Below are positions 34,803-46,511 of a DNA stretch of 64,000 nt, piece by piece. Source of the DNA: Microdochium bolleyi. Lineage: Eukaryota; Ascomycota; Sordariomycetes; Xylariales; Microdochiaceae. The stretch is from positions 992,001 through 1,056,000 of the forward strand of contig KQ964249.1 of NCBI GenBank assembly GCA_001566295.1, given 5' to 3'. The first letter of the stretch is position 1. Each line of letters starts with the position of its first letter. The position numbers and the translations under genes are program-made. The notes beneath the pieces were generated by a model. It searched no databases. It had not been told where the DNA came from and worked only from the letters and a program-made list of their open reading frames with translations.

Positions 34803-37800
34803 TCAGACCGGGCTGGCAGTCCCAAAACTACTGCCCTCACTTGTCGCAGACTGCCCGTCTGAGCCGGTATCAGAGTTTCGCCTTCGTCGGTGCTGTCGCC
34901 TGGACCCATTCGCATGATATGATGGTACCTCGAGCCTGCTCATAATCGCAGGCAGTCCTTCGTCAGCATCTTTCTTCACGCGCATGTTGACCAGCTCCAT
35001 GGCTTCCTTCAATGTCTCGCCGGTCTCGTCCATCGCAGCCAAGAACCGCGCTAGCTCCTTGCACAGCTCCCAGTTTTCTTCCCTGATTGCCCGCGCAAAG
35101 AGCCGTACCGACTGCTCCGATGCTGCTTCGAGCTCTTCGAAGGTGTGCAATATAAGCAGATATCCTCCTGCGGTCTTGAGTGTGCCACGGAGGAGGGACT
35201 CTTCGAAGAGCTCCTGTGGTGGTGGCAGATATGCAAACAAAGTCCTCCAAGATCTGACCTCAGTCTTGCGAGTGCATTGCACGACAATATCGTGGTACTG
35301 TTTGAAGGACGACAACAGAGACAGCACACGTGGAAGCAATGCATCTTCTGGTTTCGGCGCCGAATCAACTTCTTCGTCGAGCACCTTGTGCAGTAGTATC
35401 TCGAGCCCGTGCGCAAAGTACTCAAGACCCTGGTACTGCTGGGCAATCTGGAGGGCGGCAGCCGAGTTATTACTTTGTAGGTGGAACTGCAGCAACTCGG
35501 GGAGGAACAAGTGAGTCTGATGTCAGGTCAGCAAGGTGGTCACACAGGCAATCAAAGGACGTAACCTACCCTGATGGCGAAGCGGAAGAACGAGAAATTG
35601 ACGTCCCTCCGCTGGACCAGGTCCGGCTCGACGCCCAAGACAATGCCTTTGCCAAGAAGCACTGATAGAGGATAGAAGTCGAGCGGAACCACAACGGACG
35701 GAGGGAGGTCCTTGGAGCTGTCGTCCGACGCTGCCTTTAGGACGTCGTGTACGTCAGGCCACATCTTCAATTCATGACCCTCGAAGACCCACAAAGAGTT
35801 TCGCAAACTGCCTTCTTCAGCTTCGAAGGAGTAGTTGTTGCTGGACTCTGCCAGGATGTTGATGGAGGACTGGTCTTTGAGACTTGTGTAGTACTCAACC
35901 GAGTGAGAAACTACACGCATGTCATACTTGAGCTGCCCGTCGTTGTTGACTGATGGCTGGAGCAGTACTAGCTTGCCGTCCACCAGGAAAAGCACTGATG
36001 CAAAGGCCACATCCTGAGAAGGATCGCCGTTCACCATCTGGCTTTCTGGGAGAATCCAACTGAGCCCTCGTACGCGCGCTGGTGACCTGACAATGCCGTG
36101 GAAGGCTATCTGGCCCACCTGAATGGGCCGCACAGTGCCGTTGACTGGTGCAAGGATGAAGTGATAGAGGAGGTTGTCATATGTGTAGACAAGCAACGAG
36201 TCTTCGCCTGATGGTGTGATCAACACAATAGGGGCCGGCATCTCGTGGGTGAAGAGCACAGTCGAGCTGTCTAGGTTAGCTTCGCGAGAGTAAAGGCGCA
36301 GCTCGTAGGACCTGTTAGCTTCCACAGCCGCAACGAGAATGTGTTGATACCAGCACATGCCTCCCCGGACCTGGAACTCGTTTTCGGCAACCTCATTGCC
36401 GAATGTCTTCCACCTTCCGCTATTGATACTGTAATGTGCCAGACCCCGCCTGCCAGCAACGGCAACATAGCGACCATCAGAAGAGACAACGGTGCACTTG
36501 ATTGGCCACTGGTTCAGAAGATAGGTGGAGGGGACCCGAGCTGTATGCCAGAGAAACGGCTCGGCAGAAATGCTGGTAAGATCGGGAAGATCGTAGCCTC
36601 TGTAAATCATGACGCTGGTGGAGCTTTGAAGGACTGTCCTGAAGAGATTTGGTGGGCAGTAGCAGCCAGTCACGGCGCTACGAGCCATCTCCAGAGACCA
36701 TATTGCGCTGTCCTGGCACCCAAGCAACAGCAATTCGCAGGATCCGCCAATCCAGGATGCATCGTTGACGCCACTCAGCCACTCTTCTCCGTTCGCGGCT
36801 GTGATCGAGGGATTCGCACCGAAACTCTGGCTTGCAGCTTTGCCGAAGACACTCCACGTCGCCCAGCCTTTTTCGTAGCCTGCAAAGAGGCAGTATCCAT
36901 CAGACGAGTAGATGAGTGTCGAAAACGAGCCCGAAGTGTTTGCGGAAACGTGTATTTCGTGCTTATGCGACGGCGGGACATTGCCAGAGTAGTCGCGAAC
37001 GGAGTACACTTGAATGCTACCATCCGCGCATCCAACCGCTATAAGAGAGAACCTCGCATTGATGACTGCCCGAACAGCCCGTTCATTGTCGTTTTTGGGT
37101 GTGTGGATACAGTGTCCTTTGAACAGCTTCTTGGGATCGATGTCAGCACCTCTTGCCACACGTTGCACGGCATACGCCTTGCCATCGCTCGTCACCCATG
37201 TCGACAGATTCATGGGCCGATCATGCGTCATCTCCTTGATAGTAAGGCGTTTCATATCCTCCAGCCAGCCCATCTTGCTCACAAGCTCGGTGCTTGTCTG
37301 GTTGCCCGTGCTGTCGGGAGACCACCGTATGCACTGTATTGCGGCGGGCTTGGAAGTCGCCACAATAAGTTCCTCGTCCAAGGCAAGGACGCATTCGATG
37401 CCAGCATCAACCTTGATAACCCTCTTGAAGCGAATACTGATGTCTTTGACACCTGGCCCTTCTCCCGGGCCAAGTAGGATCTGATCCGGCGCAGTATTGC
37501 CAACAGCGCCGAAGTGACTCTGCCGGCGCCGTTGTATGTTTGAGTGGTCCGAGAAATGGGGTTTGTAGAGTCGAGAATCAGGATCAGTCGCAATCGAATA
37601 TGTGATGAGGTAACCAAGGCTGGTCTGTACAACGAGGATCGCCGAGTCAGGCCGAAGAAGGAGATCGACATTGGTACCATAAGTTTTAAGGGAAGGTTGT
37701 GATCGAATCACGATTGCTTGGACGACGGTAGGCTAGTATAATGTCATGATCAGTACTAGCTCGGAAATGGTGACTGCGGGAGCTCAGTACGAAGATACCT

Positions 37801-38221
37801 TTGTCTGCCACACAGCAATGCTGGTTGCGGTGATCACGGCGAAGAGGGTGCCACTCCTGGACACCTTCAAGGCCAACAATGGCTCCGCTGGATGTGCCAG
37901 TCCATGGCTGTACGCGGTGAGATCCTGCTGCGAGCTTGCAGCATCGGGTCCGAGATAGCTATCGTGCTCGATCGACTTGATGCCCGGGGTGAAAGGGGTT
38001 CGTGGTCCAGGGGTGATGGGCGTCGGAAGATCTGTAGTACTTGACTCCTGCGACTCGAGAGCGGAAGACACGCTGCCCGTGCTCTGACGATCTACCTGCG
38101 CAGAGTCATGTTCTGAAAGCTCTTCGAGGCCATCGTGGGTAGTTGCGACGGGCGCCCGGTTCGAAGTTGCTGCCGTTGTCGCCGTGACATAGATCCTGGG
38201 TGTCCCCACGGGCCAGTACAT
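34803..38221 (-). CDS. RIC1: RIC1, guanine nucleotide exchange factor subunit for Ypt6/Rab6, 1099 aa
   Basis: Together with Rgp1 it activates the Golgi GTPase Ypt6 for endosome-to-Golgi retrograde transport. Exons 38221-37799, 37732-35570 and 35516-34803; introns 66 and 53 bp, all phase 0. Start MYWPVGTPRIYVTA is the usual fungal RIC1 N-terminus. A disordered Ser/Thr/Pro insert (about 20-95) interrupts the first blade. The N-terminal two thirds form WD40-like beta-propellers (for example SRSGTLFAVITATSIAVWQT, GCADGSIQVYSV, SSDGRYVAVAGRRGLAHYS). Exon 3 encodes the RIC1 alpha-helical domain, with FAIRTHLFLPELLQFHLQ, YFAHGLEILLHKVLDEEVD and CKELARFLAAMDETGE. The C-terminus is basic then Ser/Gly-rich. 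It is divergent from the THO3 gene, sharing a 664-bp spacer. Rgp1 is not in the window. Confidence 0.94.
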
Positions 38222-38885
38222 GACGGCGTAGCCGTGGTCTCAGAGGACCTGTCTCGCGCAGACAGTCGCTCGGTTGCCGTGCGCGATAGAACTCAGCTCA
38301 TTGCATCGACTCTGCTCCTGGAGAAGGCTGGCTAAGCGAAGTGCTTGGACGTAGACAATTGATTATGTTCGATGCTCGGGGGATAGTCGCGGCACCAGGA
38401 GCTGGTGACCGTTTGGGAGCTCCTGGGAGAAGGTGCGCGCCATGTGGGCATGGACGTCACGGTTGGAGCGTCAACGTTGGAGGCCGAGCACCTGCCCTGC
38501 CCCACTACTTTGGCCTGTTCCTGAACATGAAAGGTCCCTGCTTGAATGCGCGTCAAGCTCACCACGATATCGCGTGTCATTCTTCCGAAATCTTTCACGT
38601 CACTTGACAGAGGCCGCAAGCTCAACAATCGGCACCAGAAAATCTGTTCTGCGCCTCCGTTTAGCGTTGTGCCGTGGACTGCTGCCGGTTGTACCGCATG
38701 GGCATATCGGGTAGAAGATTGAGTCCGACGCGACAGCGCTGTGCCTCACAGCCTGAGGTAGCTGACGGGGAACCGAAGTCAGTGACCGAGATTCAAAGCT
38801 ACGAAGGTACTGCACAGAGTTTATTTCTCAATCTGGTGCTTGTATCAGGTGAGCCTCGATATCGAGAGCAGGGTTGCGAGCTGTG
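38222..38885. promoter_or_regulatory. Divergent promoter region of RIC1 and THO3
   Basis: 664 bp between the ATG codons of two oppositely oriented housekeeping genes. It contains ACGTCAC-type half sites near 38453-38461 and 38586-38593. I see no clear TATA box, typical for housekeeping promoters. Confidence 0.6.
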
Positions 38886-40235
38886 ATGGCTAGGCTACAG
38901 GCGCGCATGTCTGTTGCGCCCGAGCGCATCAAGGCACAATTCCCGGGTTTGAAGCCGACTGTCTATGACGACCCAGCAGTCAGGAAGACTCCAAACAAGT
39001 AAGCACACCGCTACTCGCATAGACCGAGATATGGCTCTACCCCTCAAGATGGGCTATCTAGCACCATTCTCCTTCACCTTTGCGAGACGTATAAGTCACT
39101 GACAAAGAAACGGGAGTAGCATTCGCACACTCGCCTGGAATCCGCTGGGCACGTGGATCGCAACCGGCTGTAACGACAAGACTTTGAGAGTCTGTAAGTA
39201 CAATATCGGCTTTCCCATTATCTGGTGCTTGCTGACATCTTGAAGGGAACGTGGATAAACCGAATGTGCGGCAGAGTACGGACCTCAAAGGCCACACAGC
39301 GCCGATAGAGAAAGTCGCGTTCAACCCGGTCAAAGAGCTCGAGCTGTGCAGCGTGAGCTCCGATGGCACAGTCAGATTCTGGGACGTCAAGACGAAAGCA
39401 GTGCTGAACGAGGTCAGAGGCCTTGGCGAAACATTTACCTTGGCTTGGGCTCCGAACGGTGAGCATGTAGTGGTCGGAAACAAGGCAAGCTATATCCAAG
39501 AGCACGTCGCGCCATTGTGGTCGACACTAATCCGATGTTGCAGGAAGACAAGCTCTTCGTACTGTCTCCTACCCAGACTAGTCCCTTGTCAGAGCATCAG
39601 CAATCAGTACCAACAAATAACATCACGTTTTGCTGGAGCGGTCAGAGAATATTTGTAGCCACCGGCGAAGGCAAAACGAGGATCCTATCTTTCCCGGGGT
39701 TTGAACCGGCTTACCAGTTCGACTACAAGGAAGCAACTGATGCAGAATTCATGCTGCGGGGACACACGTCTTCTTGCACAGTTGTCGAATTGCATCCCTA
39801 CAACAGGTTCCTTGCCACTGGCGGCACAGACTCTCTCATTTCGCTTTGGGATACGGAGGAGTGGAATTGCCACAGGACCATTACAAAGATGGTTGGCCCA
39901 ATTCGTAGTATAAGTACGGCCCGTCCAGCTCGATTTTATGGTGTCTTTCCATGCTGACTTTGGACATAGGTTTCTCCTGGGATGGGTTGTTTGTCGTAGG
40001 TGGTAGCGATGAAGGTAAGCCACGATATCAGCGAGGACCCATGTGCTCAGCGCCTTGCTGACTATTATTAGGCAATGGCCTCGAGATCAGCCTGTCAGAG
40101 ACTGGTGAGCATCTGTGCACCTACAAGACGGCATCGCCGTCCCCGATTGTGGCCTGGGCCCCAAATCGTTATGCGCTTGCGTATACAGATATGGGTAGCC
40201 TCCGGATCATTGGTGCAAGCGCGGGCAGTAAATAG
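38886..40235 (+). CDS. TEX1: THO complex WD40 subunit THO3/TEX1 (THOC3), 334 aa
   Basis: Subunit of THO/TREX, which couples transcription to mRNA packaging and nuclear export. Six exons: 38886-38998, 39120-39193, 39246-39484, 39544-39913, 39970-40014 and 40072-40235; all phases agree. Joined protein shows WD40 repeats with TLAWNPLGTWIATGCNDKTL, VSSDGTVRFWDV, LATGGTDSLISLWDTEEW and SFSWDGLFVVGGSDEG, in the same order as human THOC3. It ends TDMGSLRIIGASAGSK. Intron 3 (39485-39543, 59 bp) needs a GC donor (AAG|GCAAGC) and TTGCAG acceptor. Only this splice gives VGNKEDKLFVLSP, which aligns without gaps to the family (human VGNKDDVV). The TACTAATCC-like branch (CACTAATCC) is present. The 45-bp exon 5 is unusually small. 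Ortholog call is strong; start choice is supported by the following RIKAQFPGLKPTVYDD block. Confidence 0.92.
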
Positions 40236-41356
40236 GGAGGCTTGCCCGATGTGACAAGACCAGACGCCGCAGTGCATGTGGGACATGCAGCGTTGTAAGG
40301 ACACATGGCAAGTCTGCACCAGTTCCAGGCAGTACGGTTACGTTGCAGGTACCGGAGGAGGCACAGGCTCGTGGACAAGACAGCGCCGAGCTTGCTGTCA
40401 GCTGCGAAAAGGCTGCGAAAAGCACTCGGCTCTCAGGCCAAGCTCATGACCAACGGGTGTGTGAGGTGGTTCAGCTCGGAGGAATTCGACTCCGATTGAC
40501 CGGGGTCCGCACTGGATGGTTTGGAGTGCCTCGCCAATCGTAGGTACAACAGAAAATGGACACTTTGAGCCATCACTTCTTGGCTTCGCTCTCCTTCGCA
40601 GGTCGCAAGTGAAGGAGTGCTTTAGCTACTTCAGTTGTACGTGTTATGCAACCATCTCCATGAAAGTGTGAATTGCAACCTGGATCACGAGGCCCTTGGG
40701 ACAATAAGTCGCCGGCCGGGAGCTGCCGAAGGCTGACCCCACCACCCCTAAGGTTGGGTTCTGGGTGCTTCGATCACCTACCGTCTCATAGTGACGGGGG
40801 TCGTGGGAGCCTATGCGTCAGTAATGGTAAACTCAGGCAGCCATTTATGAGGCGTAAGATTATACACTCGAATAGCGTCGGAGCTAACATTTCGCGAATG
40901 TGAAGCATCTCACAAGAGCGCTGCTGACATCGCCTGTAAGAGGACATTACTGCTCGCCGGCATCAGTACACCATGATTACAGGACAAGGCTTTGCTATCT
41001 GATCGTCCTTGTGTGGTGATGTGCTGGTGAATTCGTGTGCGTGGTGTGATCTCCACCTTGTTCGTGAACCTTGCCACTACCTAGAGCCCGTTTTGAGATC
41101 GAGGCATGAACTACATGTGGTTCACTGTAGATGGTTCCAGGTTTACGAATGTCCAAAGCTACCAGAGGTACAGAAGCTCGAGAGCGCTACTGCGTCCACG
41201 TTGAATGTTTTGGTGATCTTATGGGCCCCACTTGGCTCCTGCACCAGCCCAACTCCAGCGGCTTAGCTCCCTGATCCCGGGAGACCCTTGCGCCTTTGAT
41301 GTTTCCGATCAGCAATCAAGTTGATCTCGACACGACAGGCGCCCCTGCCTGCCAAC

Positions 41357-41428
41357 ATGTCAACCTCAACATCACCCACCTACCAGACGACACGACAGCG
41401 ACCCCTCGTCCATGTCGCTTTCGCTTGA
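41357..41428 (+). other. Candidate upstream ORF 1 of the Zn2Cys6 regulator (23 aa)
   Basis: ATG in context AACATGT, 23 codons ending TGA at 41426-41428, 364 bases before the main start. It overlaps the next uORF in another frame. It matters only if transcription begins upstream of it, which the sequence does not show. Confidence 0.35.
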
Positions 41429-41639
41429 TCTAACGCAACAGCTCAGAATCGGAAGCACCGACACTCGGATACACCGAACCACCTGCCTCGACATTGCCTA
41501 CAATAGGGTTCTCCGCACGGCAGTTTACCGTATCGCAGAGACCCAATTCAATGTGGCAGACTGCGAACGACAACACCTGCAGAGCATAGCTCACGGCATT
41601 GTGTCATCGAAGACGCATAGCTCAAAAAGACCGATCTAA
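41412..41639 (+). other. Candidate upstream ORF 2 of the Zn2Cys6 regulator (75 aa)
   Basis: ATG at 41412, stop at 41637-41639, 81 bases before the main ATG and in the same frame as it. The peptide has no domain. It is a candidate translational brake if included in the mRNA. Confidence 0.3.
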
Positions 41640-41720
41640 GACTGGTGCAACTTTCGCGCCAGCACGTCCTAAGACTTTGCTCGATCGCTGCGATCGGAGC
41701 AGGCGAACCGACGTCCCACA

Positions 41721-44700
41721 ATGTCGCCTCCCGATGCCGAAGTCGTCGACCTGTCACCAGACGAGTCCGGCTCGCAAGCCGGTGATGACAGCCCCGTGGC
41801 GGCAAACACCGGCAAGGCTGATGGCGAACACCAGGGTAACGCCAACGTCCCGAAACCGAAGCGCCTGGCTTGCATGATTTGTCGCAAGAGGAAGCTCAGG
41901 TGTGATGGAGTACGGCCAAGCTGCAGTACTTGCACCCGGTTGGGCCACCAATGCGCCTACGACGAGGTGCGCAGGAAGAGCGGTCCAAAGAGGGGCTACG
42001 TGAAAGCGTTGGAAGAGCGACTCAGTCAGTACTGGCATGGCGTGGTATCACCATCAAGCAGCTTAACTAACGGCCTTCGGCTCTCAGAGCAAGTAGAACA
42101 GCTCTTGTCCACTAAGGGTCCAGAAACTCCAGCCGCGAATGCGGGCTCAGACACACCCGCGAGGGCTCGAGTCGCTTTTGAGTCGACGTCAGGGCAGGCT
42201 CGCGCAACTGCAGCAGCATTTCACAACACGAATCCAAATGCAGAGATCAACGACCAGCCTGTAGACCCTGAGAGTTGGCGCTTCAACCAGGACCTCCCAC
42301 AGAGTGGGCCAACGGACGACTTCAACTTCGCAGCCTCGATGGCGATAGACATGGGTGGCATGGGCAACAACTTTACATGGGAAATGATTGGACTCGGCCT
42401 CGATGAGCCCCTACCGCCGCAGGAAACCATTGATGAGCTGTACGCCGAGTCCTCTTGGGCGGTGTCATGAACATTCGCTAATATGTCATTCTTTTAGTCA
42501 CCAAGTCTACTTCGAGAAGATTCACCCGTCCATGCCGATGATTCATAAATTCCGGTATTTGGCAGCGATGAATTTGTGAGTGTTGCCGTGCCCTTCGCTG
42601 GTGGCCGGGAGCATAAAGCACACTGCTGACCGCAGAGCAGGAGTCCCAACCAACGACCACCTGTTTGTCTTCGTTACGCCATGTGGACCATGGCGTGTTC
42701 TGTCATGGACAAGTACCAAAGCCATAAAGAATTATTCTATCAGCGGGCTCGCAAGTATGTTGAAATGGACTTCAACAAAGGCTATGGAGAGCACATGATC
42801 TCTGTTGGGCACGCCCAGACGCACATCCTGCTCGCATCTTATGAGTTCAAGATGATGTACTTTCCCCGAGCCTGGCAAAGTACTGGTCACGCCGTCAGAC
42901 TATGCCAGATGTGAGTATCTGCTCATGCGCCCTCAACAGACGCTAGTCGCTAACGTGCTTCAAGGACTGCTCTCCACCGCCTGGACGGAGCAGGGCTTGA
43001 GGTCAAGGAATGTCTCGCACCACCTCGTGATTGGACGGAGAGGGAGGAGAGGCGGCGAACCTTCTGGATGGCCTTCTGCAACGACCGCTATGCAAGTATC
43101 GGTACGGGGTGGCCAATGAGCATCGATGAACGGGACATCCGAACGAATTTACCCTCGACCGAAGACGCTTTTGACATGAGCCGACCGGAACAGATGCAAT
43201 CACTCTCAGATTCGATGAATCCCGCGGGCGCGACCAAGCTGTCTCCCTTTGGTGGCATTGTCCTTATGGCATGCTTGTTTGGGAGGAATCTGGTGCACCT
43301 GCACCGGCCAGACACCGATGAGAAGGATCACGATCTGAACGGAGAGTTTTGGAAGCGACATCGTAACCTAGACAACATTCTGCTCAACACCTCTCTGTGC
43401 TTGCCATCGAACCTGAAGTTGCCTTCAGGCTTGGGGAATCCGAACATCGTGTTCACGAACATGAACATTCATACGTCCACAATCTGTCTGCACCAAGCCG
43501 CCATCTTCAAGGCCGACAAGAACAGATTACCAGCAGCCGTTAGCGCCGAGAGCAAAGTACGATGCATAACAGCAGCGAACGAGATCGCCAGCATAATGAG
43601 AATGGTCTCCCATATGGATCTATCGGCAGTGAGTTCGGCTGCGTGGTACAAACACTGCTTGACTGGTGACTAACCTGTTTTTTCTAGATGAACCCTTTCA
43701 TATCGTTCTGCCTATACGTTTCCGCTCGAGTTTTCGTCCAGTATCTCAAGAGTCGACCAGACGACAGCCAGACAGCAGACTCACTGCGGTTCCTGTTGGC
43801 AGCAATGAACGCCTTGAAACGGAAGAACCCGCTGACAGAATCTTTCCTGGTCCAACTGGACGTTGATCTCGAAGCACTGGGCCTCAGAATACCACAACTG
43901 AGATCAGCGTTTCCACGCAGTGAAGAGAGTGTAAGTTATTTTTGTCTTCTACGGCAGATTCAATTTTACGTGTCAATCAAGACTGATGGCGAGTAGGCTG
44001 CGTATAAGGACATGAAGTCTCGCACCAACCCGAACGATAACAGGACGCGCGCAGAGGGTGCACCGTTCAAACACCGCAACGATTGCACCTTCCTGAAGAT
44101 ACCGGACGATGAGGGCAATCCGGTCAATCACCCTGATCTTGTGGAACCAGAACCAACTCATACACACTCGGTACATAGCCACGTTTGGGGCCGGTTCACG
44201 CGTGGAGAGCGAAGCTCCGCGCCAGACGGTCACATACCACCATTGATGTTTGGTCAAGACACGACAAATACGTTCATGGATCAGACACCTGGCGATAACA
44301 GCTCGGTATCGATGACGACGAACCCAGATGGAACATCAAACCGCCCTACTCCCAGCTCTGGCGGCACCTCGGACAACCGACAGAGCGCTAGTGGAGAGGC
44401 GGGACACAAGGCGTCCTATAACGCAAGCCCGAATGCTACGAATGAAAACAGCTTAGCGAGCATGGAGGCAGCTGCGACGCGGTTCCTGCACCAGGCGATG
44501 AACAATGGCTATCACGTGCCTGTCAGTGCAACGGGAGTCTCGTCTGAGCAGCGTTTCTCGGCTCCTGATACCTCTGAACCGGTGGATTACACAGTCACAA
44601 GCGAGTGGGACCCGATAGGTGGCCAGACCGGCGTCACACCAGTAGCGGAAGGTGTGCTACGAAACTTGATGGACAATATTGGTCCCATTGAGTCGATGGA

Positions 44701-44725
44701 TCTTGGTTGGGACACTGGACCATAG
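41721..44725 (+). CDS. Zn(II)2Cys6 transcription factor with fungal-specific TF domain, 900 aa
   Basis: Nuclear sequence-specific regulator. Six exons: 41721-42439, 42498-42575, 42641-42910, 42965-43628, 43688-43930 and 43997-44725; introns 54-66 bp with CTAA(C/T) branches. The binuclear zinc cluster is C51-x2-C54-x6-C61-x6-C68-x2-C71-x6-C78, followed by the basic linker KSGPKRGYVKALEERLSQ (linker and dimerisation). The fungal_trans domain begins at IDELHQVYFEKIHPSMPMIH (about 236) and continues through RPPVCLRYAMWTMA, the hallmark EERRRTFWMAFCNDRY, and VSARVFVQYLKSRPDD. The last 230 residues are low-complexity Asn/Thr/Ser-rich with acidic patches, likely an activation region. For intron 2 I chose the third of three close AG acceptors (42640) because it restores AAMNLSPNQRPPVC. 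Target genes and symbol are unknown. Confidence 0.93.
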
Positions 44726-46511
44726 AAGGACCCCAACCTTGCCATTCATCGTCATCACCTGCGAGCAAGGGCATGACGAGCATCGGATCCGAATGAGTCG
44801 GGGATTTATGCCTTGGCAATTTGCAGATGTCACCCTTTCAGGCCGCGACCGCGTTCGTCAGGCTGAACTCGGTCCTTGTGCTCGGCATAAATCCTGGTTA
44901 CGGCACAGTCATGCATGTCGCATGCTCGTTCGGGACGAAGGAAATGATGCGTGGCGCTTGCCCAAACCCCTGCATGACACCCCGCAAGAGGCTCTTGAGC
45001 ACATGCCTAGATGTTCAAGAAGAGGGGGGTGAGGCAACACGGCTGCAGCTGCGGACAAGCCCATTCAGGCACATGCTTTCACTGCAGGGTTGAGCAGACT
45101 CCCAACGAGATCAGTGCGGGGAAATTGGCTGCGGCGGTAAACCATGCGCTGTTCACATGGCAGACATGTGCAGCAATCTGATGTGCTTATCGAGGCAGCC
45201 AGAGCGCATCTGCAAAGTGATGGCCCCTCCCCCAGCTTTCCAGGATGAACAAATGCGGGCTCACACCGTACATGCCCCACCGTTACCTCGGCACCGAGGT
45301 CGGCCGGGGCCGTTGATTAGGGCTGGTAAGGCGACAGGGGTCAGGGGAGTGGTGGTGATGGATACACGATTCGCGCCTTGGAGGTCAAGGCAGTTTGCTC
45401 AACCTAGAGCAGATGGGCATAATCCCGCGTGCGTCATGGGGCGACGAGAGAGAATATAATACTTCTCGGACAGACAGTTCTTATCGAACCACATGTGAAC
45501 AATCTGCCAGCAGCAGGCACCGTCAGGGTGGCTTCCTGGAACACGGCAAGTGTTTGACTCCGCAACTGACGATCTCGCCATTGACATCTTCCACCGCCAG
45601 CCACTGACGAACTCCTTGCCTTACCAGGATGGTGGAGGCATGCGAGGCCTGCACCCGTTGCAACACTCCACTTCTGGACCTTGAACGAGGGTAGGGCAAC
45701 AGTCGAACCGGGTTGTTTTCTGTGCCATTCAGATCTGACTGCCCCACGCGCGTATTTCGTGCATCAATTCGCTTGCCTGCAAGAGGCCAGACAACAAGGG
45801 GTCTTTGTTAAGTGTCGCGCATCGCAACGATCAAGAATCCTTTTCACTCTTTCAACACCCTGTCTAATTTTCACTCGGTTCCAAACCATCTTCCAAGAAC
45901 GATCTCCTGCCCGGAGAAGACTCCATCAACGGACCGCAGCTCTCCTTGGCCGGTTATTGCACTAGGTCCAATTAACTTTCGACCTCGAGTCAAGTCTTTG
46001 AGAGACTGTTCTGGCTCTGAGACCTTCCACTGGCACCGACCACAGAGCACAACGACAGGAACTGAGGGCTCTACGGAAAGTTCGTCATTGCGTATAGAGA
46101 TCGGAGAAGCGAGAGTCTTCGCGAACTGGCTGGACGGTACGTGATCCTAATGTATGCCTTTCATGTCTTTTTCCAACACACCTCTTTCACATTCCGTGAG
46201 GGTTCTTGCCGGGCTTTGGTAGGCTGGGATGTGTGTGTACGCTAGCCACCGCGGCCGCTCACCACTACAGTTCAAGGTCAAGAACAACTTGGTGGTAGCG
46301 GTTGTCTGCCGAGTGGCGAGGAGCTGTGACAGCTTGGTTAGGTTTGCTTGTCGAAGTTCCAAGCTTTTCCCTCTAAGACCGTCTTTTCCTTGATCGCAGG
46401 ACCGGCGAGCCGAGATCCACCTGCCAGGAAGGTCTAGTATGTCCATGTCACTGACAGGCATCACCAGCCACGACGCGAACGACACCGACCGAAGGGCGCA
46501 ACTCCTAGCTT
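44726..46511. other. Intergenic, 1.8 kb
   Basis: 3' flank of the Zn2Cys6 gene and promoter/leader of the GST fusion gene. The stretch 45830-45960 is pyrimidine-rich and looks like a transcribed leader. No gene seen. Confidence 0.6.

Larger units (their letters stand above)
40236..41720. other. Intergenic, 1.5 kb, leader of the Zn2Cys6 gene
   Basis: Contains the THO3 3' flank and the upstream region of the Zn2Cys6 regulator. Two overlapping short upstream frames start at ATG 41357 and ATG 41412. No independent gene could be supported. Confidence 0.6.

Noticed and set aside
36341..37477. 378-codon open frame antisense to RIC1 exon 2
   Set aside because: Sense strand is a well-supported RIC1; the antisense peptide has no recognisable fold or start context.
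39507..39543. In-frame extension IVVDTNPMLQ before THO3 exon 4
   Set aside because: Using it would need a frameshift or a non-canonical junction and would insert residues absent from the WD40 family at VGNK-ED; the GC-AG splice explains the gene better.
42633..42640. Alternative AG acceptors at 42634 and 42636 for intron 2 of the Zn2Cys6 gene
   Set aside because: The first breaks the frame. The second keeps it, giving MNFRSPNQ, but fits the family less well than the acceptor at 42640 giving MNLSPNQ; NAGNAG-like variation cannot be excluded.
45812..46144. 110-codon plus-strand frame before the GST fusion gene
   Set aside because: Pyrimidine-rich leader composition, no domain, no splice joining it to the fusion gene.
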